Below are positions 33,449 to 43,662 of a stretch of DNA of 64,000 nt, in pieces. The position numbers and the translations under genes were made by a program. Origin of the DNA: Dryomyza anilis (Eukaryota; Arthropoda; Insecta; Diptera; Dryomyzidae); assembly GCA_951804985.1 (NCBI GenBank), contig OX638133.1, forward strand, positions 26,752,963 to 26,816,962, written 5' to 3'. Position 1 is the first letter of the stretch; each line of letters opens with the position of its first letter. The notes below the pieces were generated by a model. The model saw nothing but the letters and a program-made list of their open reading frames with translations. It searched no databases and was not told the DNA's origin.

Positions 33449-33770
33449 TGTGATTAAAATGAAATTTGTGGTATTTATCACTAATAAGTCCTGCAAAACA
33501 CACAGATAAATGGAAGTTTGTGGGAAGAGTATGGCATATTATAATATTTTAAGATACACACAATTTTGATACTAACTCCACCTTTGTAGTTTAAAATATT
33601 TCGAATATAAGTTTCTAATCTGCCTTAACATGTCAAAAATTAAGTCAAGGGATATTTACAACAATATGTTTTAATTCTGTTTGAATCTGTTAAACTCTGC
33701 AATAAACTAGTCAGATATTAGTAGTAAAATCATTAGGTTCAATTAAAGTGTAAAGCAAAACTCTATTTGG
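33449..33770. other. AT-rich spacer, no gene
   Basis: Contains a weak match to the 19.9-20.3 kb repeat (ACACAGATAAATGGAAGT, about 33499). Nothing coding. Confidence 0.4.
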
Positions 33771-33774
33771 TTTA

Positions 33775-34030
33775 ATCCAAGTCTGCCATGTCTCGGACAT
33801 CTCCGGTGCCTCGAAGCTTTCTCGAATAACTTCGATAAAAAAGTTCGAACACTTTCGATTTAATGAATCTAATTTTTTAAATTTCACGTACATTAAATTT
33901 CTTTGACAAGATATGATATTTAAATATTTATCGCATCGAAATCGCAATATTTTTCAAAGTATCTCAATGTTATACTGATTTCAAAAAAAAATGTTTTTAC
34001 CGTGAAAAGTTCGACAGGAGAAAAAAAATT
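33775..34030 (-). repeat. Relic of one 510-bp array monomer
   Basis: In reverse complement it carries the same ordered blocks as the 22.5-24.6 kb array: GAGACATGGCAGAC, TATCGAAG.., AGATATGATATTTAAATATT near TTTGACA, and TTTTTGAAATC. A single dispersed monomer 9 kb away, in opposite orientation. Confidence 0.6.
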
Positions 34031-34150
34031 AGAACGATAAGAAAAGAAATATAAATAAAACGATGGGATATCAAAATTTCAATTTTTGATGACCAATATA
34101 TGCGGCGTTATTCCGGCAATAAAGTCTCTAATGTTAGCCTCGAGCTCAAT

Positions 34151-34558
34151 CTAAGTGATCGGTATGTTAGAGTAGACTAAAGACTTGACATAGCTCCAGT
34201 CAAAATAGTCGAAGGGTGTCAAGTCGCATGATCTCGGCGGCCAATTCATGAACGCTCGCCGTGAGCTGACCCAGTCGACAAACTCATTCTTCACCACTTT
34301 GGCTTGCAGCGCCGTCATGTAGGAACCACTGCTCAGATGTCTGCCAAAATGTCCGTCACTTTGCAGAAATATTTCCGGCATATTTCCCACAAACACATAT
34401 TTCCGACAAACACACTGTGGGAAAAGTAGATTATCAAATTTTGTGGAATTGTAAAGGCAGCTTTCTGGGATATTTTCGAAATGCGCATAAATCAGATAGC
34501 TCTTTGTCTTTCGATCTTGAGTCCACCAATTTTTTTGTCTAGGGATGTTTTTGTACAA
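34151..34558 (-). pseudogene. Mariner/Tc1-like transposase fragment
   Basis: The C-terminal part of the minus-strand frame reads KNEFVDWVSSRRAFMNWPPR, then SCDLTPFDYFDWSYVKSLVY. This corresponds to the region around the third catalytic residue in a widespread group of Tc1/mariner transposases (W-P-x-R-S-x-D-L-T-P-x-D-F-F-x-W-x-Y-x-K). In an adjacent frame EQWFLHDGAASQ (around 34305-34340) matches the second-aspartate block, so a frameshift separates them. The N-terminal part of this frame (34346-34558) does not look like transposase. Short, broken and non-functional. Confidence 0.6.
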
Positions 34559-34559
34559 A

Positions 34560-35600
34560 TGTTATAAAAATGTCAATTAAAATTAACAAAAGTATGTCGA
34601 AAACTCAAATTTAAAACAAATTCGTAACCGCTTTGTAATAAAATTTAAAACCGACTCCTTAACTAGCAACCATTTTATGTTAAATGCATGCTTAAATCTA
34701 TAAGTTTTCGAAATAATTAAATTTTCAACATTTATGTGAACCGAATAAATTTGTGATGTGTATTATTTTAAATAAATATGTTAAATAATTTTTTAAAAAC
34801 TTTTCAAAAATATTTCGAAGACATTGAAGACAACATCTGGCAACTCTAATAGAAGTTTATACCATCTCGATGGTCGATGCCAGAGCAAAGCAGAGCGTTA
34901 TAAGCTGAAAAGCCAACGGAAAATAAAAAAAATAAAAACACGACGGTAAATGCAATGAAACTACATATTATAGACGCAGCGACGCAAGAGACTACAAAAC
35001 CCAAACAAAAAATTCCTAGAAATTTTAGGAAAATACAACAACATAACAAAGGAGTGTTGAAATAAAAAAAAATCAAATTATGCCAAGCACTGTGTTGAGT
35101 GTTGAGTTTTTCTTTTTTGTTGTAATTGTAGATGTTGATGTTTTAAATTGTTGTAATAGTGGCTGTATTAGATTTTTGTTATTGTAGTGCGTTCGCATTG
35201 TGGTTGGCATAGCCAACTAAATGCTTTACAAACTAAAACCCCAATGGAGCGTTTTCACAGTTGGGGGTCATAGGTGTTCTATCATTGATAGCGCTGAATG
35301 TCAAAGGTCAATGCAGTGCGGTTGCACGTCTGCTGCAGTTTTGCGGTTCGGGTTTCTGATGCAGTTTTGTAGTTATTAAATTGCCAAGGATTTCAAGTGA
35401 AATTTTTAAAGGTTTCGATTTCAGTTATTAGTATCTGCCTCGTTCAGTTACTGTTTTTTTTTTTGTGTTTAAATTTGACATGTTAAATAAATTTTCGACA
35501 TCTTAGTTCATTTTAACTAACAACTTTACTATAGAAAAATTAAAATAATTACTGCATGATTATAGTTTAATTTTATATTGTTTATTTGATATTAATTTGA
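34560..35600. other. Unique DNA, partly less AT-rich; no gene established
   Basis: 34840-35380 has a mixed composition and E-box/GC-containing stretches (GCAGTGCGGTTGCACGTCTG, about 35320). No splice-bounded frame could be supported. The 76-codon hydrophobic minus frame at 34846-35076 is explained by A-rich plus-strand DNA. Confidence 0.35.
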
Positions 35601-35639
35601 TAGCATCCTCTCTCATATTACTACTAACGCTGCATCTCA

Positions 35640-36620
35640 ATGCCAGAATCTAGAAGTTTCCACAAATTGCTACACTTCAACACAAAATTCGTTTAACACA
35701 CTCGCTATTTTCATCTCTTTCACACACATATATTTTATAGCAATGATCTTCTATTATATTTCTCGCTTATTGCATCAGTACACGAAATGCTCTAGATGTT
35801 TCTACAAACTTCTATACCTCCACACAAAATCCGCATTACTTGTAAAATTTCTGCATATATACTACACTCATGTGCAACGTACGGTTTCCACAAACTTGTA
35901 CACAGAATCTATTTAACACATTCGCTATTTTCATCTCTGGCAAACTCATGTATTTTATTGCATTGATCTTCCATTTATTTCTCGCTTACTGCAACAGCGC
36001 ACTGAATGATCTAGAAGTTTCCACAAACTTCTACACAAAATCGGTATTACTCGTAAAATATCTGCATCTCTACTACGCTTATGTGCAGCATGTGGTATCC
36101 ACAAACTTCTACACAGAATCAATTTAACACATTCGCTATTGTCATCTCTTTTACACTCATATATTTTATACCACTGATCTTCCATTTACTTCTCGCTACT
36201 GTATCAGTATACTAAATGAATTTAGAATTTCAATAAATCAGCATTACTCGTAATATATCTGCATCTCTACTACTCTAATGTGTAGCGTATGGTTTCCACA
36301 AGCTTCTATACAGAATTCATTTAATACATTCGCATTTTTCATCTCTTTCACACTCATGTATTTTATTTCACTTACATTCCATTTATTTCTCGCTTACTGC
36401 AACAGTACACTGAATAAATTTAGAAGTTTCCACAATCTTCTATACCTCCACACAAAATCCTCATTACTCGTAAAATATCTGCATCTATACTACACTCATG
36501 TGCACAGAATTCATTTAAAACATTCGCTATTTTCATCTCTTTCACACTCATGTATTTAATTACACTGATCTTTCATTTATTTCTCGCTTACTGCATCAGT
36601 GCACCAAATGATCTTCCGTT
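35640..36620 (+). repeat. ~200-bp satellite-like tandem array (five units)
   Basis: Landmarks TTTCTCGCTTACTGC (35757, 35976, 36190, 36386, 36579), AGAAGTTTCCACAAACTTCT, ACACATTCGCTATTTTCATC, TCTTTCACACTCATGTATTT and CTCGTAAAATATCTGCATCT recur in order. Spacing shrinks from about 219 to 193 bases. Open frames of 76-93 codons in it are artefacts. Confidence 0.85.
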
Positions 36621-36624
36621 TCTT

Positions 36625-36820
36625 TCTAATACAGTGAGTTGAATTATCTCATTATTTTTACTGATTGTAACATTTATATATAATATATTTAAAAAATTCA
36701 ACTTTAATCAGGTATAAAATCAGTAATTAGTTGATTCCCTAAACAAAATTTCTGCCATTGTTCAGGAATATATCAGACATATTTCCGAATATTTTGGGAA
36801 GTGTTTAGCACACCCAGAAA
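36625..36820. other. AT-rich spacer, no gene
   Basis: Nothing recognised. Confidence 0.4.
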
Positions 36821-37275
36821 CAATTTTTGGCAGGATCTAGGCAGCTTACAAAACATTTCCTCGTCACATTTCACACAGACAAGGAAGAGTTTGTATCACA
36901 AGCTGTCTGTTTTCTGTCATTTCCCAAAATATGCTGTGAATCTGCCATTAAAATTTCACAAAATTTTAAAATTACCTATACGCCTCCCAAAATATTTCAA
37001 TTATATGTGTGTTTGCCGGAAATATGCCCTAAATATTTCTGAAAAATGATAAATATTTTGTCATGGAAAAGAGAGATTTAATTTGTTAAGTTTTTAGCAG
37101 ATATTCAAACCATAATCGAAACCGATTTTTGTTTAATAATAAAACCTTTACCGAAACCGTTATAACGTAACACCAGACAACATTTTTGGCAAGGTCGAAG
37201 CAGTTTTGAAACATATTTTCGACATATTTCGAACAGACGAAGACGGAGTTTGTATAACAAGCTGTCTGTTTTCTA
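36821..37275 (+). repeat. Pair of ~97-bp diverged repeats, 357 bp apart
   Basis: 36821-36916 and 37178-37275 share ACA..TTTTTGGCA.GRTC, AAACATTTTC.TC..CATATTTC, and GAGTTTGTAT.ACAAGCTGTC. Motifs such as TTTCCGGCATA-like are shared with 20.2 and 34.4 kb, indicating an unclassified dispersed family. Confidence 0.6.
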
Positions 37276-37749
37276 AATTTTCAAAATACATATGATTAGT
37301 TTCAAATGATTTAAAAATGTTTTTCCAAGCTACTCACATATTAGAGACAAATATTTTTTATTGAATTTCTATTTTGGAGATAATTGATTTCAGAAAAATT
37401 AAAAATCATTTAGAATTTGCAAAATTCAATTCACAATAATCAAATTGAACACAAAATTGTAAAAACTTAACTCAGAAAAACATAAATCGAACATCAAAAT
37501 ATTCAAATATAATTCAAAATATTAAAACTGCATCAATCAAAATTTATTTCAGATTTTAATTGAGAGAATGATAAATAAGATCGTATTTAAATTTTGACTG
37601 ATATTAGAATTCTGAACTGGGACAAAAATATTTTTTATAAAATTGCTATTTTAAGAATGGGTATAGGATAATTGATTTAAGAAAAGGAAAATTTTATTAA
37701 AATAACGTTATGCTCTATGCAAAATAGTCAAATTGAACACAAACTTGAA
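37276..37749. other. AT-rich spacer, no gene
   Basis: Two loosely similar halves (ATAATTGATTTCAGAAAAAT and ATAATTGATTTAAGAAAAGG) suggest an old duplication; nothing coding. Confidence 0.4.
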
Positions 37750-38221
37750 CCAGTTGGGAAGGTTAAATCACATGGGAAATTTGAAATTTGGTGTTATTAT
37801 GATAGTTAGGATTATCAAAATTATAGTCGGTCTAAGCCAACTATAAATACCCTACACATGTGTGGTTAACATTCAAAGTGGTATATAGGTCACCAGGGTA
37901 TACAAATCCTGAAAATAACTACAAACTTTCAATCGCTGAAGAATTTCCATTCATTTGATACCCATATTTACAAATGGGGAGGTGTACCGAATTTCAATTT
38001 TGTTTTTTTTTCGGAACCACAAGTCGTTTCGCTGGAAACCATTTTTTCATGCATTTGAGCATGAGTGAATATATATTTCACCAAAAAAAGTTTTCCTAAG
38101 CACATATACAGTAAAATTGATCTGTAGATATACATTTTATATGAGGTATTTGAACATAAGTGGTCGGTTCTCAGATCGCAATAGACCGATCATGCCAATT
38201 TTCTTGTTCAGACAGCTTATA

Positions 38222-38572
38222 AAGGGTTTTTCAATAAAAGCGCTACAAAAGTTTTATTCAAGGGTTTTTCAACAGAGACGCTACAAAAGTAGAGCGATAG
38301 AGACAGCAAACTTCGCCATATTTCTTGCCGCTCTTTTGATATTTCTCTTTAGTAAGGTTTCCCTTTTCATGTAAGGTTTTCCACAATGAGTCGAAATTAT
38401 TAAAATTTACTACCGAAATTCGAATTCGTATATCTTTCCACCATGAAATGGCAAACCTTACTGAAGAGAAATGTCAAAAGAGCGGCAAGAAATATGGCGA
38501 AGTTTGCTGTCTCTATCGCTCTATTCTGTCCCTGTCGCTCTACTTTTGTAGCGTCCCTGTTAAAAAATCCTT
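38222..38572. mobile_element. Family-B foldback MITE, copy 3
   Basis: 351 bp. The left end has the double terminus AAGGGTTTTTCAATAAAAGC...AAGGGTTTTTCAACAGAGAC; the right end is ...AAAAAATCCTT. Flanked by TA (38220-38221 and 38573-38574). Proven by comparison with H3. Confidence 0.85.
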
Positions 38573-38644
38573 TATATATAGGTAATCTAAATCTAAAGTT
38601 TCATTGCTCTAGCTCTTTTACTTTTTCTGTAATCGTGATTTCAC

Positions 38645-38692
38645 CAGACAGACAGAGTGACAGACAGACAGACGGACATCGCAGACATCGCG

Positions 38693-38739
<47 letters not shown>

Positions 38740-38762
38740 GGACAGACAGACAGACGGACATC
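38645..38762. repeat. (GACA/GACGGACA)n microsatellite
   Basis: Expanded GTCY tract of element H4, the longest of the seven mini-me copies. Such tracts are a recognised source of microsatellites in flies. Confidence 0.9.
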
Positions 38763-38893
38763 GCTAAATCGACTCAGGAGGTCATGCTGATCAAGAATAT
38801 ATATACTTTTCCATACCGGAGATGCTCCCTTCTGGGTATTACAAACGGCAAACCAAACTGAATATACCCTTTCACTCTTAGTGTAGGGTATAA

Positions 38894-39743
38894 AAATATA
38901 AATCTGATAGAACAGAGACAAATCGAAGACCAAAATGTTCAAATTATATTATTAAAATAAACTGATATCGTAATTTAATTGAAAAAATGATAAATTGTAT
39001 AATTTTTAAATTCTGGTATTAATTACAATGACACTTTTTTATAATACATCAAAAATAGACGTAGAAATTATTACAGAAAAATCATAACATAAATAAAATT
39101 AAAATTAGCAGGTGTGAAAAATGATCAGCATTTGTAAGAATAAAAAACTTTTTATAAATCATAATGGCAAATGGCTAAATAACGATGAAGTATGTTAATT
39201 GTTACAAAATTTATCCTGCAGCCATATACATCAAGAAGTTCTAAGCATTTAAAGGCGGATAGGCCCTTAAAAAATGTCTGCAATTTTTCATTGCAAGTCT
39301 TATAAAAATGTATAGCGCATGTAAATTTACAAAACTAGAACAGACTTACATCCGAAATAGACTTAAGGTTATCGGGACGAACAGATGCTGCAAAATTTCA
39401 TAATATTGATGAACGCATTCGTAATATTTATGAAAAAATTCATGGGTGTTTATGAACTTTTCAACTATTTAAAAATAAAAAAAATATATTTTTAATTTTA
39501 TCTTTGTAGTTGTAAACAACAAAGGAAACGATTTCCTATATAAGTACCAAATGAGATACGAATAAAAAAAAACAAGAACTGTAACTGTCATCATCGACTA
39601 TTGCTATTCGATTCTGATCTTTCTGTACTATGTTTATTTTAAATATATTTCATGAAATTTACATAGAATTCACCAAGCATTAGGTTAGTAAATAAAATAA
39701 AAAAAAAATTATACAGCACAGAATGTAATTTTTACAATTTAAT
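38894..39743. other. AT-rich intergenic DNA, no gene recognised
   Basis: Nothing recognised. Confidence 0.5.
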
Positions 39744-39745
39744 TA

Positions 39746-41044
39746 AGGACTGCGTCGAATAAAATTGTCCGCTACAAAAATGAAAAAATCTAGAAATCTA
39801 GTAATCGAATTTTTATAGAATAAAATATTTTATTTTGCAAATTATTTTTAGATTTAAAAAAGAATATAAAAAACCAGAAATTAATATTTTTTAATAAAAA
39901 GTTTTAATTTTTCCGGAACCCCTTCCATTAATGTTGTAATGGTAGTGTCCGACACCCTCATAGCTGTTGAAGACCACTTTTTTTTTAAGTCTTGAAGGTC
40001 TTTGGCCACTTTTTTTTGTTGTCTTCATCTCACTTTTTACTAAAGCACAGTATCTCTCAATCGGCCTGAGTTCTGGACAGTTTGGTGGATTGGCTTCTCT
40101 AGGCACCAAAATCACTGCATTTTGTTGGATCCACTCTAAGGCCGTTTTACTGTAGTGACATGAAGCGAGGTCAGGCCAAAAAAATGTGGACACTTCATGT
40201 TGGCGTAAAAATGGAAGCAATCTCTTTTGCAAGCATTCCTTCACATATATTTCGCTATTAATTGTACCCGATGTCACGAATGAGCTGCTCCTTTTTCCAC
40301 AACTGCAAATTGCCTGCCAAACAAGGAATTTCTTTGGGAATTTTGTCATTTTTTTGATTTGAATTTTTCAGCGACATTTCCTCGAGAATCGGCTGTATAA
40401 AATTCCTGCCCAGGTAGCTGAGAAAAGTCCGCTAAAACATAACTTTCGTCGTCCATTATGCAGCAATCGAATTTTTTAAAAAAATCTTGGTTCAACTTTG
40501 TATCTCGTTGTTTTGCGGTTTCATTCTTGACGGCATTTCTATCCGGAACTGTTTGGACCTTGTACGTCTTCAGCCCAGCTTCTTTCTTAGTCCTGCGCAC
40601 GAAAGGTTCTGAGCAATCCGCCTTTCTCGCCAATTTCCTTCCGGATATGGTTGGATCTTTCTTTAAAATATTCACAACCTTCATCGACTTTTCACGATCA
40701 TGTGGGCATTTTTTTTACCAGAAACTTTCTTCCGATCAATACTCAGGTCTTCCTTAAAGCGGTTGATAACGCGAGAAATGGTCTTAGGGTTAGCCCCTAC
40801 CTCCTTGGCAATTTTTTTAAAAGACCAACTAGGTTGTTTTTGAAAAATTTTAATTATATTTTCTCGCACTTCCACTTCGTTTGCCATTTTCGCGTTAAAT
40901 AAATTTTGTATTGACTATAACTGACACAAATTATTTTCTGCCATTTAACTCAGAGCTACTATGATCAAATTTTTTTTAATTTGAATCTTGCAATAGCACA
41001 TTATGGGAAGATATGTAACGGACAATTTTATTCGACGCAGTCCT
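39746..41044 (-). mobile_element. Near-complete Tc1/mariner transposon, DD37E type
   Basis: 1299 bp bounded by exact 26-bp inverted repeats (39746-39771 and 41019-41044, beginning AGGACTGCGTCGAATAAAAT), with a TA duplication outside (39744-39745 and 41045-41046). It contains one transposase gene on the minus strand covering most of its length. The perfect termini and target duplication indicate a young insertion. It is the only element in the window with an almost full-length enzyme. Confidence 0.92.
39891..40887 (-). pseudogene. DD37E Tc1/mariner transposase, two single-base shifts
   Basis: The cut-and-paste transposase of the surrounding element; it would bind the 26-bp ends and insert at TA. 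Three frames join head to tail: 40887-40681 (start MANEVEVRENIIKIFQKQ; helix-turn-helix WSFKKIAKEVGANPKTISRV), 40684-40346 (second helix-turn-helix TISGRKLARKADCSEPFVRR; first aspartate in CIMDDESYV, near 40450) and 40349-39891 (second aspartate in FWPDLASCHY, 40170-40172; glutamate in CPELRPIERY, 40056-40058). The spacing aspartate-37 residues-glutamate fits the DD37E group of flies and mosquitoes. Combined length is about 332 codons, normal for the family. Both shifts coincide with T/A homopolymers (40709-40716, eight; 40349-40355, seven), so sequencing error is possible. Confidence 0.88.
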
Positions 41045-41046
41045 TA

Positions 41047-42134
41047 TCATATTTAGTAAAAGCTGCTAAATGTTTTATATAGAAAGGAAACAACTATAAT
41101 AAAGAAAACTTACTTTGTAAAACTACGCCAAAAATGTTCACCAACAGGTTTGCTTAACTTTGTAAATATTGCTGCCAAATGATTTTAATTCCACTACGTT
41201 TCACATAAAACACCGAAATTTATTTCAGTTTTTAGATTTAAAGATTATTTCTACCAATTTGTTGGCATATTTTGGTTACACGTTTTAAGTATTTTCAAAA
41301 ATGAGCAGCTTCAAATTAAATGTTTCTTTTTGTTATTTTAGATCTCATATTATTTTTGTAGACTTTCTACAAACAGCTGAAATAATGTTGTATATGTCAC
41401 ACACGCGTAAATCAGAAATTTATGTTTATATTATTTTTTTTACATTATTTTTTTATAACTTCATCTGTTGGTGTTGATATTTTTGGCTGACTGACAAACA
41501 GTTTTTTAATACCTCTAATTATTATTATTTTTTTTTTTTGAGAATTTCATTAACGAGGCTGTCAGCTACCGCACATTTTATAATTAACGGCACATATTAT
41601 CAGTTATTTGTATTTTCAATTTTTATTTCATTTTTTATTTTTTTTTTATTTCTGTTTGTATTATTTTTTTTTTTGTATATATTAATGATTTGTGGGTTGT
41701 AAATATATATCCAATAATGCTTTGTTTGAATCTATTTTCATTTTTCGATTTTGTTTAGTTTAAAATGTTCTCTAATGTGGGAAACACGACATGTGGTCGA
41801 ATTAAATGATTCAATATATGATGGACACAGCGCGTATTTACGATAGGTAGCTATTAAAAAGGATTAATTTATAGTTCGAAGCTGATGAAAATTGTTTATT
41901 TTATTGAATTTATTTTTAAACGTATTGTGAATATCAAAATATATGTTTACATTTGTTGTAAAATGTTAAAAGAATTTTGAAATATTTAATCAATGCTTAA
42001 AATAGTTATGTTGACTACAAAAGCAAACAAAAAAAAATATTCTCAGAAAGCGTACACAAAACAATGGATTTTTATTGTTCAAACAATAATAAAAAAATAA
42101 ATAAAAATAAATGATTGACATTTATTAAATTTAT
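41047..42134. other. AT-rich intergenic DNA, no gene recognised
   Basis: T-rich runs at 41430-41700; nothing coding. Confidence 0.5.
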
Positions 42135-42137
42135 TAA

Positions 42138-42690
42138 GGGCCAGTTTTTCAGTGCTAGTTGAACTTTGTTTGTGGTTTAAACTTCGTTTAAAATCAAATT
42201 CGATTTTTTCAGTGAACTTCAACCGTCGCTTAAACTTAGTTTAAACGACCGATGCTGATGGTTTAAACTACGTTTAAGCATTCAAAGTTTTTGACATGAA
42301 TTTTTTTCACAACACTTTTCACTATTTTCTGTCGCTGCGCTGTTTCACTAATAATTATTAATTTTTGTATTTTTGCACACTATGCATTAAAAAAAAAGTC
42401 TCACGTGCACTTCAGTTGCTCGTTCTCTTGTTTAAATTTAAAAATACATTAATTTTATTTTTCTGAAACAATTTTTTTATTTATTTAATTTTGAATGACT
42501 TTTATCAGAAGTCAATATCGAGAGAATTATTTGTCATTTGCCTGTGGTGCCATATGTATTGTCTTGGTCTGTTTTCATTTTAAACTATCACTGAAAAACT
42601 GCTAACAAAATTAAACGACGTTTAATTTAAAGAGAAGATTAATTAAACGGCGTTTAAACTACGTTTAAACGAGAACTGAAAAACTGGCCC
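42138..42690. mobile_element. PIF/Harbinger-type MITE with subterminal repeats
   Basis: 553 bp. Termini GGGCCAGTTTTTCAGT and ACTGAAAAACTGGCCC, flanked by the 3-bp duplication TAA (42135-42137 and 42691-42693). GGG... ends and TWA duplications are characteristic of PIF/Harbinger. Both subterminal regions carry several copies of a motif like GTTTAAACTACGTTTAA (42176-42285 and 42615-42672), probably transposase binding sites. No coding. Confidence 0.85.
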
Positions 42691-42826
42691 TAAGTCAAAT
42701 ATTAACTACTTTTAATAAAATAAAATATATAATAAAAATTGAATATTTTTCAAATTGAATGAACAAGGGGGCAGTTCATTTCAATATTTTTTTTTATTTT
42801 CGACATTTTTTGGTTTCGTTATGTGT

Positions 42827-42880
42827 TAGCTCAGACGGTTACGAGCCGATTCGCAGTTTCGACTCATCGCTGGTTCGACT
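42827..42880 (+). other. tRNA-like poly-III promoter boxes (old SINE or tRNA relic)
   Basis: TAGCTCAGACGGTTACGAGC (A box) and GGTTCGACTC (B box, 42872-42881) are spaced about 34 bases, as in tRNAs. The flanks do not form an acceptor stem that I can see. Further on, AACAATGGCAAATCTTAGAGA resembles the SINE segment AATGGCAAACCTACGAGAG, so this may be a diverged SINE head. Confidence 0.5.
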
Positions 42881-43077
42881 CACAGTCAATAGAAATCTCG
42901 CTAAACAATGGCAAATCTTAGAGAACATGGATCCAATTCTCGAGTTTTGAAATTTTTTATGCAACAAAAAAAAATTGTTTGTGTTCTCATATGAATTAGA
43001 AACTCATCATTATTGAGATCTGAGATAATTTTTAAATTGTCAATTGTTACTTGAAAATATCGTATTGAACTGTGATA

Positions 43078-43380
43078 AAGGGTTTTTCAACAGGGACGCT
43101 ACAAAAGTAGAGCGACAGGGACAGCAAACGACGCCATATTTCTTCCCGCCCTTTTGACATTTCTCTTCAGTAAGGTTTGCCATTTCATGATGGAAAGATA
43201 TACGAATTAGAATTTCGGTAGTAAATTTTAATAATTTCGACTCGTTGTTGGCTCGTATATCTTCCCATCATAAAATGGCAAACCTTACTGAAGAGAAATG
43301 TCAAAAGATCGGCAAGAAATATGGTGTCGTTTGCTGTTTCTATCGCTCTACTTTTATAGCGTCCCTGTTGAAAAACCCTT
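43078..43380. mobile_element. Family-B foldback MITE, copy 4
   Basis: 303 bp, simple termini AAGGGTTTTTCAACAGGGAC and ...TTGAAAAACCCTT, flanked by TA (43076-43077 and 43381-43382). The restored target GAACTGTGATATCACAGTTC is a perfect 20-bp palindrome centred on that TA. A separate family-B outer end lies just right of it (43387-43452). Confidence 0.85.
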
Positions 43381-43386
43381 TATCAC

Positions 43387-43452
43387 AGTTCCCTGTCCCT
43401 GTTGAAAAACTCTTGAAAAAAACGTTTGTAGCTGTTATTGAAAAACCCTTTG
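43387..43452. mobile_element. Family-B outer-end fragment
   Basis: CCCTGTCCCTGTTGAAAAAC...TTGTAGCTGTTATTGAAAAACCCTT matches the double right terminus of copy 1, without a left end. Confidence 0.6.
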
Positions 43453-43474
43453 TATATAATTTTTTTTATAATTT

Positions 43475-43535
43475 TTTTTAAATTAACCTGCAATGTACTA
43501 CATGTACATTGTGGGTTAATTAAAAAAAAAAGTAA
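43475..43535. repeat. Small palindrome
   Basis: AAATTAACCTGCAATGTA pairs with TACATTGTGGGTTAATT across a loop of seven bases, flanked by T- and A-runs that also pair. Confidence 0.6.
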
Positions 43536-43662
43536 TCATGAAATATAGTCGAAACTAAATTTCGTATGAAGTTTAAGGTAGTGTTCAAATTATTTTGGTA
43601 ATATCATTTGGCTCATTATTTCAAATTGCATTTTTGTAGACACTGTATTCTAACTTATCATA

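Larger units (their letters stand above)
37750..38893 (-). mobile_element. mini-me/DINE-type element H4, split by MITE-B
   Basis: Left AACCAGTTGGGAAGG, right GTGTAGGGTATA. Long (GACA)n/(GTCY)n microsatellite at 38645-38760. The family-B MITE at 38222-38572 interrupts it; H3 shows the unoccupied sequence CAGCTTATATATATCTAAAG. Confidence 0.85.

Noticed and set aside
31453..34838. Possible large hAT between TAGAGTTGCCA and TGGCAACTCTA
   Set aside because: No 8-bp target duplication (flanks CTGCGTAA and ATAGAAGT), and the ends are too short to be convincing over 3.4 kb.
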